In this document: one piece after another, positions 8,312 through 17,660 of the stretch | Numbering within the stretch: position 1 is the first letter of the stretch | Layout of the letters: the number at the start of each line of letters is the position of its first letter | From: Cupriavidus pauculus | GTDB taxonomy: Bacteria > Pseudomonadota > Gammaproteobacteria > Burkholderiales > Burkholderiaceae | DNA length: 64,000 bases | NCBI RefSeq assembly: GCF_002858765.1 | Contig: NZ_PJRP01000013.1 | Coordinates: forward strand, 1 to 64,000 | Direction: 5' to 3' | The notes under the pieces: generated by a model | Databases searched by the model: none | What the model saw: only the letters and a program-made list of their open reading frames with translations | Told to the model about the DNA's origin: nothing | Translations under genes and position numbers: made by a program

Positions 8312-10450
8312 TCAGCGCAGCGTGATCACGGCGTCGGCCGCCGCCAGCCCATCGGGGCCGACGATGAACGGGTTGATTTCAAGGGTGTCGAGCCGGTCGC
8401 CCATCGCGGCAGCCGCGCGCGATACGTTCACCAGCACGTCGGCCACCGCATCGAGGTCGATGGCGGGATGGCCACGGTGCCCGGTGCACAGCGCGGCGGC
8501 GCGGCTCTGCGTCAGCATGGCGCGAGCGCGCTGGCGCGACAGGGGCGCCAGCCCGAACGCCATCTGCCGGAAGATCTCCACGGCCGTGCCGCCGATGCCG
8601 GCCAGCGCCACCAGGCCGAACACCGGATCGCGCCGCACCCCGACCATGATCTCGCCCCAGCCGCGTGCCATGCGGGCGACGATGGCGCCCTCGAACGGCA
8701 CAGCCTGACCGCCGGTATCGCGCGCCTGCGACGCGGCCTGGCGCACCTGGCCGAATGCGGCGCGCACGGCGTCGGCATCGCGCAGGTTCAGCACAACGCC
8801 GCCGATGTCGCTCTTGTGCAGGATATGGCGCGAGCAGATCTTGACGGCCACGGGGTAGCCGATCGATTCGGCCAGGTCCACGGCGGCTTCGGCGTTCCGG
8901 GCCACGCCGTGCGGCACCACCGGCACGCCGGCATCGGCCAGCCATGCCATGGCCTCGGCTTCCGATAGCGCAGCGGCGTCGGGCGGCAGGGCTGGCGAGG
9001 GGACGGGCAAGTCCGGCGCGCGGTTGTCGTCAGATACGGCCGCTTCCATCGCCGCCGCCTTCGCCAGCGCGGCCACGGCTTCCATCGTATGCGCGGGCTC
9101 GCGGAACACCAGACAGCCACGCGCCTCGAGCCAGGCGCGCTTGTCGTCGTCCATCACGCCCGAGATCAGCAACGGTGCGGCGTGGCGCTCGGCTTCCAGC
9201 GCGGACACGGTGTCCTGCAGCACTGGCCACAGGCGCGGCGCATTGACGCCGCCGGCCAGGAATGCCGCCACCGCGCCGTACTGGCCGCAGCGCGCCACGT
9301 TGGCCAGCGCATCGACAAACACCTGCGGCTGCGCCACCACCTGGCCGGTGACGTCGATGGGATTGGCAGTGCTGGCAAACGGAATGGCCGTGCGCAGCGC
9401 CTGCGCGGCGGCATCCGGCATCGGTGGCAACGGCAGGCCCAGCGTCTCGGCACTGTCGGCCATCATGATGCCCACCCCGCCCGAGACCGTGACGATGGCC
9501 ACGGGGGCCACCGCATCGGCGGCCAGGCCCGACGGCGATTGCCATTGCGCGGGCCGGCGCCCGCGCGCCAGCGTATAGCCGAGCCGGAAGAACGCTTCGA
9601 GCGTATGCGCGCGATGCACGCCGTATTCGTCGAACACCGCCTGGTACACGGCGTCCTCGCCAGCCAGGCTGGCCGTGTGTGACTGCGCGGCACTGGCGCC
9701 CGCCGCCGTGGTGCCCACCTTGGCAATCACCACGGGCTTGCCGGCCGCGCGGGCGGCAGCCAGCGCGCGGCGCAAGCGCATGCCGTCGCGTGCACCTTCG
9801 ATATAGGCCAGGATCACTTGCGTCTGCGGATCGTTGGCCAGCCATTCGATCACGTCGGCCACCTGCAGCCCGGCCTCGTTGCCCGTGGTCACCCAATGAC
9901 TCAGGCCCAGCCCCGCCTCGCGCGCCAGCGCAAACGCATACGCGCCGAACGCGCCGCTCTGGCTGACCAGCCCCACGTGGCCGACCGGCGGCACGCCACT
10001 GAGCGGAATCGGCGAGAACGTGGCGAACATGCGCTCGCGCAGGTTCATCGCGCCCAGGCAGTTGGGGCCCAGCAGCTGCACGCCGTGGGCGTGGGCCTGC
10101 GTGGCCAGTGCGTGTTGCAGGGCGTCGCCGCCGCTGACTTCGGCAAAGCCGGACGTGAACACCACGGCCGCCCGCGTGCCGGCCTGGCCCAGTTGCGCCA
10201 TCACGTCGGGCGCGGCGGGTGCCGGCACGGCCACGATGGCCAGATCCACGCGCTCGCCGATGTCGGCCACGGACGCATAGGCGCGCAGCCCCTGCACGGT
10301 ATCGGCGCCGGGATTGACCGGAAACACGCGGCCGCCGTAGCCGAGTTCGCCAAGCAGGCGAATCGGCACGCCGCCCACCTTCTCGGGCTGCGTCGATGCA
10401 CCGATCACCGCGATCGATCGCGGGCACAACAAGGGCTGCAGGTCCAGCAT
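8312..10450 (-). CDS. NDP-forming acyl-CoA synthetase (acetate--CoA ligase, ADP-forming type), fused alpha-beta
   Basis: A 712-residue single-chain enzyme of the acetyl-CoA synthetase (ADP-forming) / protein acyltransferase family. The order is CoA-binding Rossmann domain (about 5-135, IAVIGAST), succinyl-CoA-ligase-like domains (about 150-460) and ATP-grasp domain (about 490-705, VPVVPHGVA and YPVAVKICS). SHTASLAGED at 257-266 matches the family's His loop, with H258 the probable phosphorylated residue. There is no C-terminal acetyltransferase domain, so this is the ligase form, not the lysine acetylase form. It converts a carboxylate, CoA and ATP into acyl-CoA, ADP and phosphate, or the reverse. 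It is the first gene of the cluster, 76 bp after the IclR gene, with GGAGACACC before the ATG. Substrate unknown. Confidence 0.92.
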   Translation of the reverse strand: MLDLQPLLCPRSIAVIGASTQPEKVGGVPIRLLGELGYGGRVFPVNPGADTVQGLRAYASVADIGERVDLAIVAVPAPAAPDVMAQLGQAGTRAAVVFTSGFAEVSGGDALQHALATQAHAHGVQLLGPNCLGAMNLRERMFATFSPIPLSGVPPVGHVGLVSQSGAFGAYAFALAREAGLGLSHWVTTGNEAGLQVADVIEWLANDPQTQVILAYIEGARDGMRLRRALAAARAAGKPVVIAKVGTTAAGASAAQSHTASLAGEDAVYQAVFDEYGVHRAHTLEAFFRLGYTLARGRRPAQWQSPSGLAADAVAPVAIVTVSGGVGIMMADSAETLGLPLPPMPDAAAQALRTAIPFASTANPIDVTGQVVAQPQVFVDALANVARCGQYGAVAAFLAGGVNAPRLWPVLQDTVSALEAERHAAPLLISGVMDDDKRAWLEARGCLVFREPAHTMEAVAALAKAAAMEAAVSDDNRAPDLPVPSPALPPDAAALSEAEAMAWLADAGVPVVPHGVARNAEAAVDLAESIGYPVAVKICSRHILHKSDIGGVVLNLRDADAVRAAFGQVRQAASQARDTGGQAVPFEGAIVARMARGWGEIMVGVRRDPVFGLVALAGIGGTAVEIFRQMAFGLAPLSRQRARAMLTQSRAAALCTGHRGHPAIDLDAVADVLVNVSRAAAAMGDRLDTLEINPFIVGPDGLAAADAVITLR

Positions 10451-10526
10451 GGTGTCTCCGTTGATGACACCGCGGTACGTGCCACGGCGTTCTGTCGTGC
10501 GGGCAATCCGGGCCCGCGCCCGGCGG

Positions 10527-11339
10527 CTAGCGTCCCACGCCGGCCATGTTCTCGATGGCGCGCACCATCTCGCGCAGCAGCGGCGCCACGCGCTTTTCCA
10601 TCATCCCGCGCCTGACGCGCAGCCCCGGCAGCGCGCAGTTGAACAGCAGCGGCCGGTTCAGGTACGTAATGCGCGAATACACGCCCACGCCATGGATGTC
10701 CTCGCCGGCATCGCCTTCATTGAGCGTGAAGCCGCGCTTGGGGTAGTGCGCCACGTTGTGGCAGACGGTTTCGTAGCACACGCCAAATTCCTGCGGGCGC
10801 TCGGTGCGCGCCCGCATCATCAGCTTCTCGAACTCGCCCTTCGACAGCGTGCAGAGGAAGGCCCGCCCCATCGCCGTGGTCAGCACCGAGCGCACCGCGC
10901 CCACGGCCGGCCGCGCGGACGTCCCCTCCATGTGCGTGCACGACTCCAGATACGTCACGTCCAGCCGGTGCGCCACGCCCATCGACACCGCGCCCTCCAC
11001 CTGGTTGGCCAGCGCCTGCATCAGCGGGCGCGCCAGATGACGCACCTGCAGGCCGGCCAGGTAGGGGTAGCCCAGCGCCAGCACCTGCGCCCCCACGAAG
11101 TACTTGTCGAGCTTGGGGTCCCAGTCGAGATAGCCCAGCTCAAACAGCGTGCGGCAGATGCGCGACACCGTGGCGCGTGGCAACTGCAGCCGCTGCGACA
11201 GTTCGCCATTGCCCAGCGGGCGCGGATCGTCGATGAAGCAGCGCAGCAGCGCGAACCCCTTGGCCAGCAGCCCGCCAAACGAGGGATCTTCGCAGCGGCG
11301 TTCGGAAATGAATTGTTCGACCGGGGTGTTCATGGGCAT
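10527..11339 (-). CDS. IclR-family transcriptional regulator
   Basis: A 270-residue regulator with an N-terminal winged helix (about 25-85; GELSQRLQLPRATVSRICRT) and a C-terminal IclR effector domain with the typical MGRAFL segment and a C-terminal GLRVRRGMM strand. The start at 11339 has AGGAG 6 bases upstream; a longer frame to 11378 lacks support. It is read in the same direction as the acyl-CoA synthetase cluster that begins 76 bp after it, so it probably controls that cluster and itself. A perfect 19-bp palindrome at 11399-11417, about 60 bp upstream of its start, is a good operator candidate. Confidence 0.92.
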   Translation of the reverse strand: MPMNTPVEQFISERRCEDPSFGGLLAKGFALLRCFIDDPRPLGNGELSQRLQLPRATVSRICRTLFELGYLDWDPKLDKYFVGAQVLALGYPYLAGLQVRHLARPLMQALANQVEGAVSMGVAHRLDVTYLESCTHMEGTSARPAVGAVRSVLTTAMGRAFLCTLSKGEFEKLMMRARTERPQEFGVCYETVCHNVAHYPKRGFTLNEGDAGEDIHGVGVYSRITYLNRPLLFNCALPGLRVRRGMMEKRVAPLLREMVRAIENMAGVGR

Positions 11340-11398
11340 GTCGTCTCCTGGATTCCAGTGTGGGCGTCGATCCGGCATCGTGTCAAAAAGCGGAACGA

Positions 11399-11417
11399 AT
11401 TTCCATATATTGGAAAT
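11399..11417. promoter_or_regulatory. Palindromic operator candidate for the IclR regulator
   Basis: ATTTCCA and TGGAAAT are perfect 7-base arms around TATAT. The half-sites match those of the E. coli IclR site (TGGAAAT and ATTTCCA), in the opposite order. It lies in the 164-bp divergent region between the IclR gene and the TetR gene. Confidence 0.55.
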
Positions 11418-11472
11418 ACCGTGCGTAAACCCCGACTTGACGGTCCGCGCGGCCGAATCGTAAGGTGCAAAA

Positions 11473-11494
11473 CCGAATCCGAATTCGCATACGG
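11473..11494. promoter_or_regulatory. Imperfect palindrome just upstream of the TetR gene, possible operator
   Basis: A 22-bp dyad centred on CGAATTCG, with CCG and CGG at the ends; 9 of 11 base pairs are symmetrical. It ends 9 bases before the TetR start codon and covers its ribosome site, a usual place for TetR autorepression. Confidence 0.45.
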
Positions 11495-11503
11495 AAAATC
11501 GTC

Positions 11504-12187
11504 ATGCAAGCTATTTCCCCAGGTAACGAAACCACCACTTCCGCATCGGGCTTCCCCCATGTCGACACGTCGTCGATCCTGCAACCGCCGCGTCAGCGCC
11601 GGGCGCGGGAGACCGAGCAGGCGCTGCTGACCGCCGGGCGCCAGTTGCTGGCCGAACGCGATTTCGCGGCCGTGTCGGTGGCCCAGATCGCAGCGGCATG
11701 CCAGGTGTCGGTGGGCGCCTTCTACGGCAGGTTCCGCGACAAGATGGCCTTCTTCGACGCACTGCGCGCGTCGGTGATGGAGGAATCCGATGCGTCGGTG
11801 GCCCGCTACATGGCCGAGCATCGCTGGCAGGAAGCACCGGCCGCCCAGATCATCGACAAGACCATGCGCTTCATGGTCAACGGCTGCCGCAACAACCGTG
11901 GCGTGATTCGTGCATCACTCAAGCACGCCACCACCCATCCCGAGCAGTGGCTGCCGCACCAGAAAAACGGACAGGAGTTGATCGACCGGCTTGTGATCCT
12001 GCTGGTGCCGCGGCTGTCCGGCCCGGCCGCGGAAGCCGAACTGCGCGTGCGATTTGCCATGCAGATGGTGTTCGGGATGCTGGTCAACGCCGTGCTGAAC
12101 AATCCCGGGCCGCTGCATCTGGACGACGAGCGCCTGCCCGGCGAAATGGCGCGCATGGTCAGCCGCTACCTGGGCATCGAAGCCTGA
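11504..12187 (+). CDS. TetR/AcrR-family transcriptional regulator
   Basis: A 227-residue regulator. After a disordered stretch of about 35 residues, the TetR N-terminal domain (about 35-85) is clear: ALLTAGRQLLAERDFAAVSV, then the helix-turn-helix AQIAAACQVSVGAFYGRFRD. The C-terminal ligand domain is all-helical. The ATG at 11504 has GGAAAA upstream and is preferred over the in-frame GTG at 11465. It is divergent from the IclR gene and 116 bp before a Bug gene on the same strand, so it may control uptake through that binding protein. Confidence 0.9.
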   Translation: MQAISPGNETTTSASGFPHVDTSSILQPPRQRRARETEQALLTAGRQLLAERDFAAVSVAQIAAACQVSVGAFYGRFRDKMAFFDALRASVMEESDASVARYMAEHRWQEAPAAQIIDKTMRFMVNGCRNNRGVIRASLKHATTHPEQWLPHQKNGQELIDRLVILLVPRLSGPAAEAELRVRFAMQMVFGMLVNAVLNNPGPLHLDDERLPGEMARMVSRYLGIEA

Positions 12188-12303
12188 CGGGGCCGGCCCG
12201 CCCTCACCGCTTTCCCTCGCTTCATCCGTCCAACCGCCCGCATCAGCCGCAGCCATAGCGGCATGTCTGGGAGCAGACCGGGCACAAAAAGAGGAGACAC
12301 ACC

Positions 12304-13302
12304 ATGAAGCAATCCACGCTGCCGCGCCGGCGGTGGGCGGCACGCGTTGCCTGCGCGGCGATGTCGCTGTGGCCGCTGGCCGCGCTTGCGCAGGGCGACT
12401 ACCCCACCAAACCGATTCGCCTTGTGGTGCCTTATCCGGCAGGCGGGCTGACCGATACCCTGGCGCGCCAGGTGGCCGACGGGCTGTCCAAACGGCTGGG
12501 CCAGACAGTGGTGGTGGAAAACAAGAGCGGCGCCGGTGGCATTATCGGCACCGATTTCGTCGCCAAGTCGGCACCCGACGGCTACACGCTGCTGATGACC
12601 ATTCCGGGGCCGATCACCGCCAATCTGGCGCTCTACAAGAAGCTGCCCTACGACCCGCGCACCGACCTGCGTCCGGTCTCGGACGTGGCGATGGCCCGCA
12701 CGGTGCTGGCCGTCAACAGCGGCGTGCCGGTCAAGACCGTCAACGAGCTGATCACCTACGCGAAGAAAGAGCCGGGCAAGCTGCGCATGGGATCGTGGGG
12801 GCCGGGCACGCAGCCGCACACCATCCAGGCCTACATGGACAAGACCTACGACGTGGACATCCTGCATGTGCCTTATCGCGGCGAAGGTCCGATGGTGACC
12901 GACCTGCTGGCCGGCCAGGTCAACGTGACGATCGGTTCGGTCACCACGCTGCGCCAGCACATCGCCACCGGCAAGCTGCGTCCGCTGGCCGTGGCCGGCA
13001 CCACGCGTGCCAGGGCCTTGCCCGACGTGCCGACGTTCGCGGAAGCGGGCTATGGCGACGCGGCCTACAAGATCGTTGGCCCGACCACGCTGCTGGCGCC
13101 GGCGAAGACGCCCGACGCCATCGTCGAACGCCTGGGACGCGAAGTGGCGTCGCTGGTCAAGACGCCGGAGATGCAGGCCAAGATCGACGAGATGGGCGCC
13201 GAGCCGATGGGCAACACTCCGGCCGAGGCCGAACGCGCCTACAAGGCGTACCTGCCGGTGGTACTGAAGCTGACGGCCGATACCGGCGTGACGCTCGACT
13301 GA
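12304..13302 (+). CDS. Bug/TctC-family substrate-binding protein
   Basis: A 332-residue periplasmic binding protein with a Sec signal peptide ending near ALA-QGDYP, then YPTKPIRLVVPYPAGGLTD and PDGYTLLM. AAGAGGAGACACACC gives a strong ribosome site. It follows the TetR gene and has no transporter genes beside it, so it either feeds a TctAB encoded elsewhere or acts in sensing. Ligand unknown. Confidence 0.93.
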   Translation: MKQSTLPRRRWAARVACAAMSLWPLAALAQGDYPTKPIRLVVPYPAGGLTDTLARQVADGLSKRLGQTVVVENKSGAGGIIGTDFVAKSAPDGYTLLMTIPGPITANLALYKKLPYDPRTDLRPVSDVAMARTVLAVNSGVPVKTVNELITYAKKEPGKLRMGSWGPGTQPHTIQAYMDKTYDVDILHVPYRGEGPMVTDLLAGQVNVTIGSVTTLRQHIATGKLRPLAVAGTTRARALPDVPTFAEAGYGDAAYKIVGPTTLLAPAKTPDAIVERLGREVASLVKTPEMQAKIDEMGAEPMGNTPAEAERAYKAYLPVVLKLTADTGVTLD

Positions 13303-13445
13303 CTTCGGTCCTTTCCCCGCTGCACGCCGACGTTGCACGGCATGCAGCGAAACCATGGCCGTCATGAATTCCTGCGGGTCTTGCTGGGCCCGCAGGCATC
13401 GTCCGACTAGAATCGCGCCATATCCTCTCTGCAGATGCCCACATC

Positions 13446-14120
13446 ATGGCCACGCTCTTCCTGGTCCGTCACGGCCAAGCCTCGTTTGGCGCCGCCAACT
13501 ACGATTGCCTGTCTGACGTCGGCCGCCAGCAGGCGCGCTGGCTTGGCGAGTATTTCAAAGGTCGGGATATCGCGTTCAAGCGCGTGGTGGCCGGGTCGCT
13601 GGTCCGCCAGCAGGACACCGCCACGGAAATCCTGAACGGCATGGGCGCCGCCGGAACGACGGTGGACACGCACGCGGGCCTGAACGAATACGACGGCGAA
13701 GCGCTCTACCGCAGCTTCACCAATGGGGCCGATCACCGCGCCCATCAGAACGGCGACTACCAGGATTACTGGCGCACTTTCCGCGCGGCATTCGCGGCAT
13801 GGACGCAGGACCAGCTCAACGGCATGCCCGAAAGCTGGGGAGCGTTCGGGGCGCGCATGCAGGCCGCCCTGTCCACGGCCACGGAAGGCGCGGCACGCGA
13901 GGACGCGCTACTGGTGGTCAGTTCCGGCGGCGCCATTGGCCGGGCCATCGCAGACCTGCTCGGCGCGCCCACGCAGACCGCCATCGAACTGAACCTGCAG
14001 TTCCGCAACACCGGCTTCTGCGAACTGATCGTCGGACGTGGCACGCAGCGCCTGCTGAGCTTCAACAACGTGCCGCACCTGGAACACCCCGAGCGGCGCC
14101 GCGCCATCACGTTCGCCTGA
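13446..14120 (+). CDS. Histidine phosphatase family protein (phosphoglycerate mutase-like)
   Basis: A 224-residue branch-1 histidine phosphatase. The signature LVRHGQAS carries the catalytic H9 and conserved R8, and the second conserved His region appears as VVSSGGAIGRAI, where the usual His of SHGG is replaced by Ser (SSGG). That replacement is unusual and could change activity, though related bacterial proteins with SSGG are common. The internal YDGE gives the acid residue expected before the second half. The protein is probably a cytoplasmic phosphatase of unknown substrate. It converges with a LysE gene, leaving 12 bp between them. Confidence 0.85.
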   Translation: MATLFLVRHGQASFGAANYDCLSDVGRQQARWLGEYFKGRDIAFKRVVAGSLVRQQDTATEILNGMGAAGTTVDTHAGLNEYDGEALYRSFTNGADHRAHQNGDYQDYWRTFRAAFAAWTQDQLNGMPESWGAFGARMQAALSTATEGAAREDALLVVSSGGAIGRAIADLLGAPTQTAIELNLQFRNTGFCELIVGRGTQRLLSFNNVPHLEHPERRRAITFA

Positions 14121-14132
14121 CCGGCACTGCCC

Positions 14133-14759
14133 CTAGCGCTGCGACAGCGCCAGCTTGCCGGCCAGCGCCAGGAATACCGTTCCCGCAAACCAGTTCACGG
14201 CGCGCTGCACGCGTGCCGAACGCATCAGCACGCGACCGAACAGGCCCGAGAACCACGCGATGGATCCAAACACCAGCAGCGTGGCCACGATGAAGGCGAA
14301 GCCCAGCACCATGATCTGCAGCGCCACGTGACCCTGTTTCGCGTTGACGAACTGCGGCAGGAACGCCAGGAAGAAGATCACCACCTTGGGATTGGTCAGG
14401 TTCATGACCACGCCGCGCAGATACATGTTCTTGACCGGACGCGCGGCGGCTGCGTCCTTGCCGATGTCGCCCACCGGCGCGCGAAACGCCTGCCACGCCA
14501 GGTAGACCAGATAGAGCGCGCCCACGACCTTCAGCACGGTGAACGCCACCACCGACGCCGCCAGCAGCGCGGCCAGACCCACGGCCACCACGGCCGTATG
14601 CACCAGCAGCCCCGTACACAAACCCAGCACCACGGTCAGCCCCGCACGCGTGCCGTGCATCGCCGATTGCAACAGGACGAAGATATTGTCAGGGCCCGGC
14701 GCCAGGCTCAACAGGACGGCGATCCCCAGGAAAGGCAGCAGCGTTTCTAGCGGTGGCAT
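14133..14759 (-). CDS. LysE/RhtB-family amino acid exporter
   Basis: A 208-residue membrane protein with about six transmembrane segments. The N-terminus LLSLAPGPDNIFVLLQSAMHG carries the LysE/RhtB motif (SPGPN-like PGPDN), and WQAFRAP follows the third segment. NLTNPKVVIFFLAFLPQFV is the other family signature. It probably exports amino acids or their derivatives. The ATG at 14759, with GGAG 7-8 bases upstream, fits the family N-terminus better than the longer frame to 14789. Confidence 0.9.
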   Translation of the reverse strand: MPPLETLLPFLGIAVLLSLAPGPDNIFVLLQSAMHGTRAGLTVVLGLCTGLLVHTAVVAVGLAALLAASVVAFTVLKVVGALYLVYLAWQAFRAPVGDIGKDAAAARPVKNMYLRGVVMNLTNPKVVIFFLAFLPQFVNAKQGHVALQIMVLGFAFIVATLLVFGSIAWFSGLFGRVLMRSARVQRAVNWFAGTVFLALAGKLALSQR

Positions 14760-14950
14760 GCGGGCGCTCCGTGAAATGTGAGACGCCATGGTAGCCCACG
14801 GCCTGCCCGCAGGCGAGCCACCGCTTTTCTGCAGGATCGATCAATCCATTCAAACAATCAATTTATCAGCACAATCCTGGCGGCCTATATTCGAGTCGCC
14901 TCCCGCGCATGACGGGACGGTCAATCGAAAACAAAGACGAGGAGACATCG

Positions 14951-17119
14951 ATGGAAGCACGTGCACATGGGCGGCACGCGGCGGCGCTCGCCCTTGCGGC
15001 AACGGTAACGTTGCTCGCGGGCTGCGGCGGCAGCGACGACAATGGCAACGGTGGCAGCAATGCCGGTAACAGCGGCACCGGCACGCCGGCTGCCCGCACG
15101 CCGGCCGTGACACTGAAGATCACCGGCACGCAGGACTTCACCGGCACCTATGGCAGCGTGGGCCAGTACGAGCAGGTCACCGGCACCGTCAGCGGCGAAG
15201 TCGATCCGAAGGACCCGAAGAACGCCATCATCCAGGACCTGGCGCTGGCACCGGTCAACGCCAACGGCATGGTCGAATACGCCGCCGACTTCGTCATGCT
15301 CAAGCCGAAGGACATGAGCAAGGCCAGCGGCGTGCTGCGCTACGACGCGCCGAATCGCGGCAACATCCTGACGATGCCCAACCCGACCGCCACGCCCAGC
15401 GACGCGGTCTATCTGGAACGCGGCTACGTGCTGCTCTATTCGGCCTGGCAGGGCGACGTGCCCAAGTCCACCGCGGCGCGCCTGACCGTGACCGTACCGG
15501 TGGCGAAGAATGCCGACGGCACGTCGATTACCGGCACCTATCGCTCCGAACTGGTGCCCACCACCGCCACCCCGATGATGTCCCTGCCCGGCGGCGTGTT
15601 CAACGGCACGATGCTGCCCTACGCGCCCGCCAGCCTCGACAACACACAGCCCGGCTATTCGCTGACCCGGCGCATCAACGAGACCGATCCACGCGTGGCC
15701 ATCCCGGCCAGCGACTGGAAGTTCGCCAAATGCGACGCCGGCAATCCGTTCCCGGGCACGGCCGACGCCGCCAACGTCTGTCTGCGCGGAGGCTTCGATC
15801 CGCAATACCTGTACGAGCTGGTCTACGTGGCCAAGGACCCCAAGGTCATGGGCGTGGGCCTGGCCGCGCTGCGCGATACGGTCAGCTTCTTCCGCAACAA
15901 GCCCGTGGATAGCGCCGGCACGCCGAATCCGCTGGCCGGCCGCATCCGGTACGCCATTGGGCAGGGCACGTCGCAGTCGGGCAACGCCATGAAGACGTTC
16001 CTGCACCTGGGCTTCAACCAGGCGCTGGACGGCTCGAAGGTGTTCGACGGCATCTACGCCCATGTGGCCGCGCGGCAAACCAATATCAATACGCGCTTTG
16101 CAGTGCCCGGCGGCGGTGGCGGCCTGCGCACCGATCACACGGCGTTCGGGCAGACCGCGCCGCGCGGGCTCGATACGAACTACGTGGACGATATTTCGGG
16201 CAAGACCGGCGGCGTGATGGCGCGATGCTCGGCCAGCAGCACCTGCCCGAAGTTCTTCCTTGGATTGTCGGGCACCGAGTTCTGGCAGTTGCAGGGCTCG
16301 CCGGTGCTGACCGACGCCAACGGCTTCCGCGACCTGAAGCAGCCCGACAACGTCCGCATCTATTACTACACGGGCACCCAGCACGGCGGCGCGGGTGGCG
16401 CCAGCAGTATCGCGTTCGCTCCCACGCGCAACGTCTATCCGGCCGGCACGGTGATCCACCACAACGACACCTTCCGCGCGTTGTTCATCGATCTTGAGGA
16501 CTGGGTGGTCAAGGACACGGCGCCGCCCGCAAGCCAGGTGCCGGCGTTGGCCGACGGCACGCTGGTGCGCCCCGCCAGCCTGACGCTGCCGGCGATGAAG
16601 GGCACGAGCTGGCCGGTGTCCGGCGTGTCGACGACGATTCCCGACTTCCAGTACCTGGCGCGCTACAACGGCTACCCGCTGCTGGATTTCGGCCCGCAGT
16701 ATCGGCGCGAGGATGAATCGGGCATCGCCTCGATCCTGCCGCCCGCCTATCTGAACCGCGACTACGCAATCCTGGTGCCGCAGACCGATCCGTCGACCGG
16801 CATTCCGCGTGCAGGCATCCATAGCGTGGAAGCCCGCGCGCCGATCGGCACCAGCCTGGAGTTCAACTACGTGGCCACGGCGGGCATGGTCGACCTGTCC
16901 AACCTGACCGGTTCGTTCGTTCCGTTCCACAAGACCGAGGCGGCGCGGGTTGCCGCTGGCGATGGGCGCCCGTCGCTGGAATCGCTCTATACCAACCAGG
17001 CCGGCTATGTGGCGTCCGTGACCACGGCGGCCAACGATCTGGTGGCGCAGCGCTTCCTGCTGCAACGCGATGCCGACGCGATCATCGCCCGCGCGGTGGC
17101 AAACCCGGTGCTGCCCTAA
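14951..17119 (+). CDS. Large lipoprotein with alpha/beta-hydrolase domain
   Basis: A 722-residue exported protein. The signal peptide ends in LLAGC, a lipobox, followed by a low-complexity Gly/Asn/Ser linker. The body fits the alpha/beta-hydrolase domain family of large secreted esterase-like proteins. GTSQSG at about residue 350 is the probable nucleophile elbow, with the second Ser as nucleophile. HGGAGGASS and the later HSVEARAP region could supply the catalytic His. GAGGAGACATCG precedes the ATG. Probably an outer-membrane-anchored esterase; substrate unknown. It is flanked by its own promoter region (14760-14950) and stands alone. Confidence 0.8.
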   Translation: MEARAHGRHAAALALAATVTLLAGCGGSDDNGNGGSNAGNSGTGTPAARTPAVTLKITGTQDFTGTYGSVGQYEQVTGTVSGEVDPKDPKNAIIQDLALAPVNANGMVEYAADFVMLKPKDMSKASGVLRYDAPNRGNILTMPNPTATPSDAVYLERGYVLLYSAWQGDVPKSTAARLTVTVPVAKNADGTSITGTYRSELVPTTATPMMSLPGGVFNGTMLPYAPASLDNTQPGYSLTRRINETDPRVAIPASDWKFAKCDAGNPFPGTADAANVCLRGGFDPQYLYELVYVAKDPKVMGVGLAALRDTVSFFRNKPVDSAGTPNPLAGRIRYAIGQGTSQSGNAMKTFLHLGFNQALDGSKVFDGIYAHVAARQTNINTRFAVPGGGGGLRTDHTAFGQTAPRGLDTNYVDDISGKTGGVMARCSASSTCPKFFLGLSGTEFWQLQGSPVLTDANGFRDLKQPDNVRIYYYTGTQHGGAGGASSIAFAPTRNVYPAGTVIHHNDTFRALFIDLEDWVVKDTAPPASQVPALADGTLVRPASLTLPAMKGTSWPVSGVSTTIPDFQYLARYNGYPLLDFGPQYRREDESGIASILPPAYLNRDYAILVPQTDPSTGIPRAGIHSVEARAPIGTSLEFNYVATAGMVDLSNLTGSFVPFHKTEAARVAAGDGRPSLESLYTNQAGYVASVTTAANDLVAQRFLLQRDADAIIARAVANPVLP

Positions 17120-17153
17120 GGCGGTTCGGGCCGGGTGGCGGGGGTGGCGATGC

Positions 17154-17435
17154 CTATATCAGGCGCGCGATCGCCTCTGCCCGGATCGATTCGGCCTTGG
17201 CCTTCAGGCGCAGCGCGATGTCGGCGCCGCGCTCGGTGGCCACGCGTTCGATAAAGGCGGACCGCAGCACGTCGTTCAGCGTGGCGACGTGCGACGCTTC
17301 GCAAAACATCTTCCACGCCATGGGCTGACCGCTGTACTCGTCACGGCGGCGCAGCATCGCGGTGTCGATGGCGGCGGCGATCGCGGCATCGTGCACGATC
17401 ACGGCTTCGGGGTGGGCGGCAAGGGTCTGGAACAT
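17154..17435 (-). CDS. Small conserved-looking protein of unknown function
   Basis: A 93-residue, mostly helical, soluble protein: MFQTLAAHPEAVIVHDAAI at the N-terminus and an Arg/Ala-rich amphipathic C-terminal helix. The ATG at 17435 has GGGAGACC upstream, and codon use is like its neighbours. A longer frame to 17552 exists but lacks a ribosome site. It ends 34 bp from the hydrolase gene on the other strand. I do not recognise the family. Confidence 0.6.
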   Translation of the reverse strand: MFQTLAAHPEAVIVHDAAIAAAIDTAMLRRRDEYSGQPMAWKMFCEASHVATLNDVLRSAFIERVATERGADIALRLKAKAESIRAEAIARLI

Positions 17436-17660
17436 GATGGTCTCCCGGTCGGCTAGTCTGGCGCTGCGTTTCAAATCGTGTGCTCCGATCCGGATCTGCA
17501 AACGACATGCCAATATCGGCACGCCAGTGCCATCCCCATACCCGCGTTTCAATTGGCTGCCGGCCAGGCCGCGCCGCAGCGGGGTTCCGGGAATCCTTAC
17601 CCCACTTCAGACGGGCGCAGCCAGCTCCTGGCAACGGCTGCCAGCGGCCATTCCCCAAAC

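Noticed and set aside
14921..17065. A 714-codon frame antisense to the large hydrolase
   Set aside because: Arg/His/Gly-rich translation without any domain, typical of shadow frames in GC-rich DNA.
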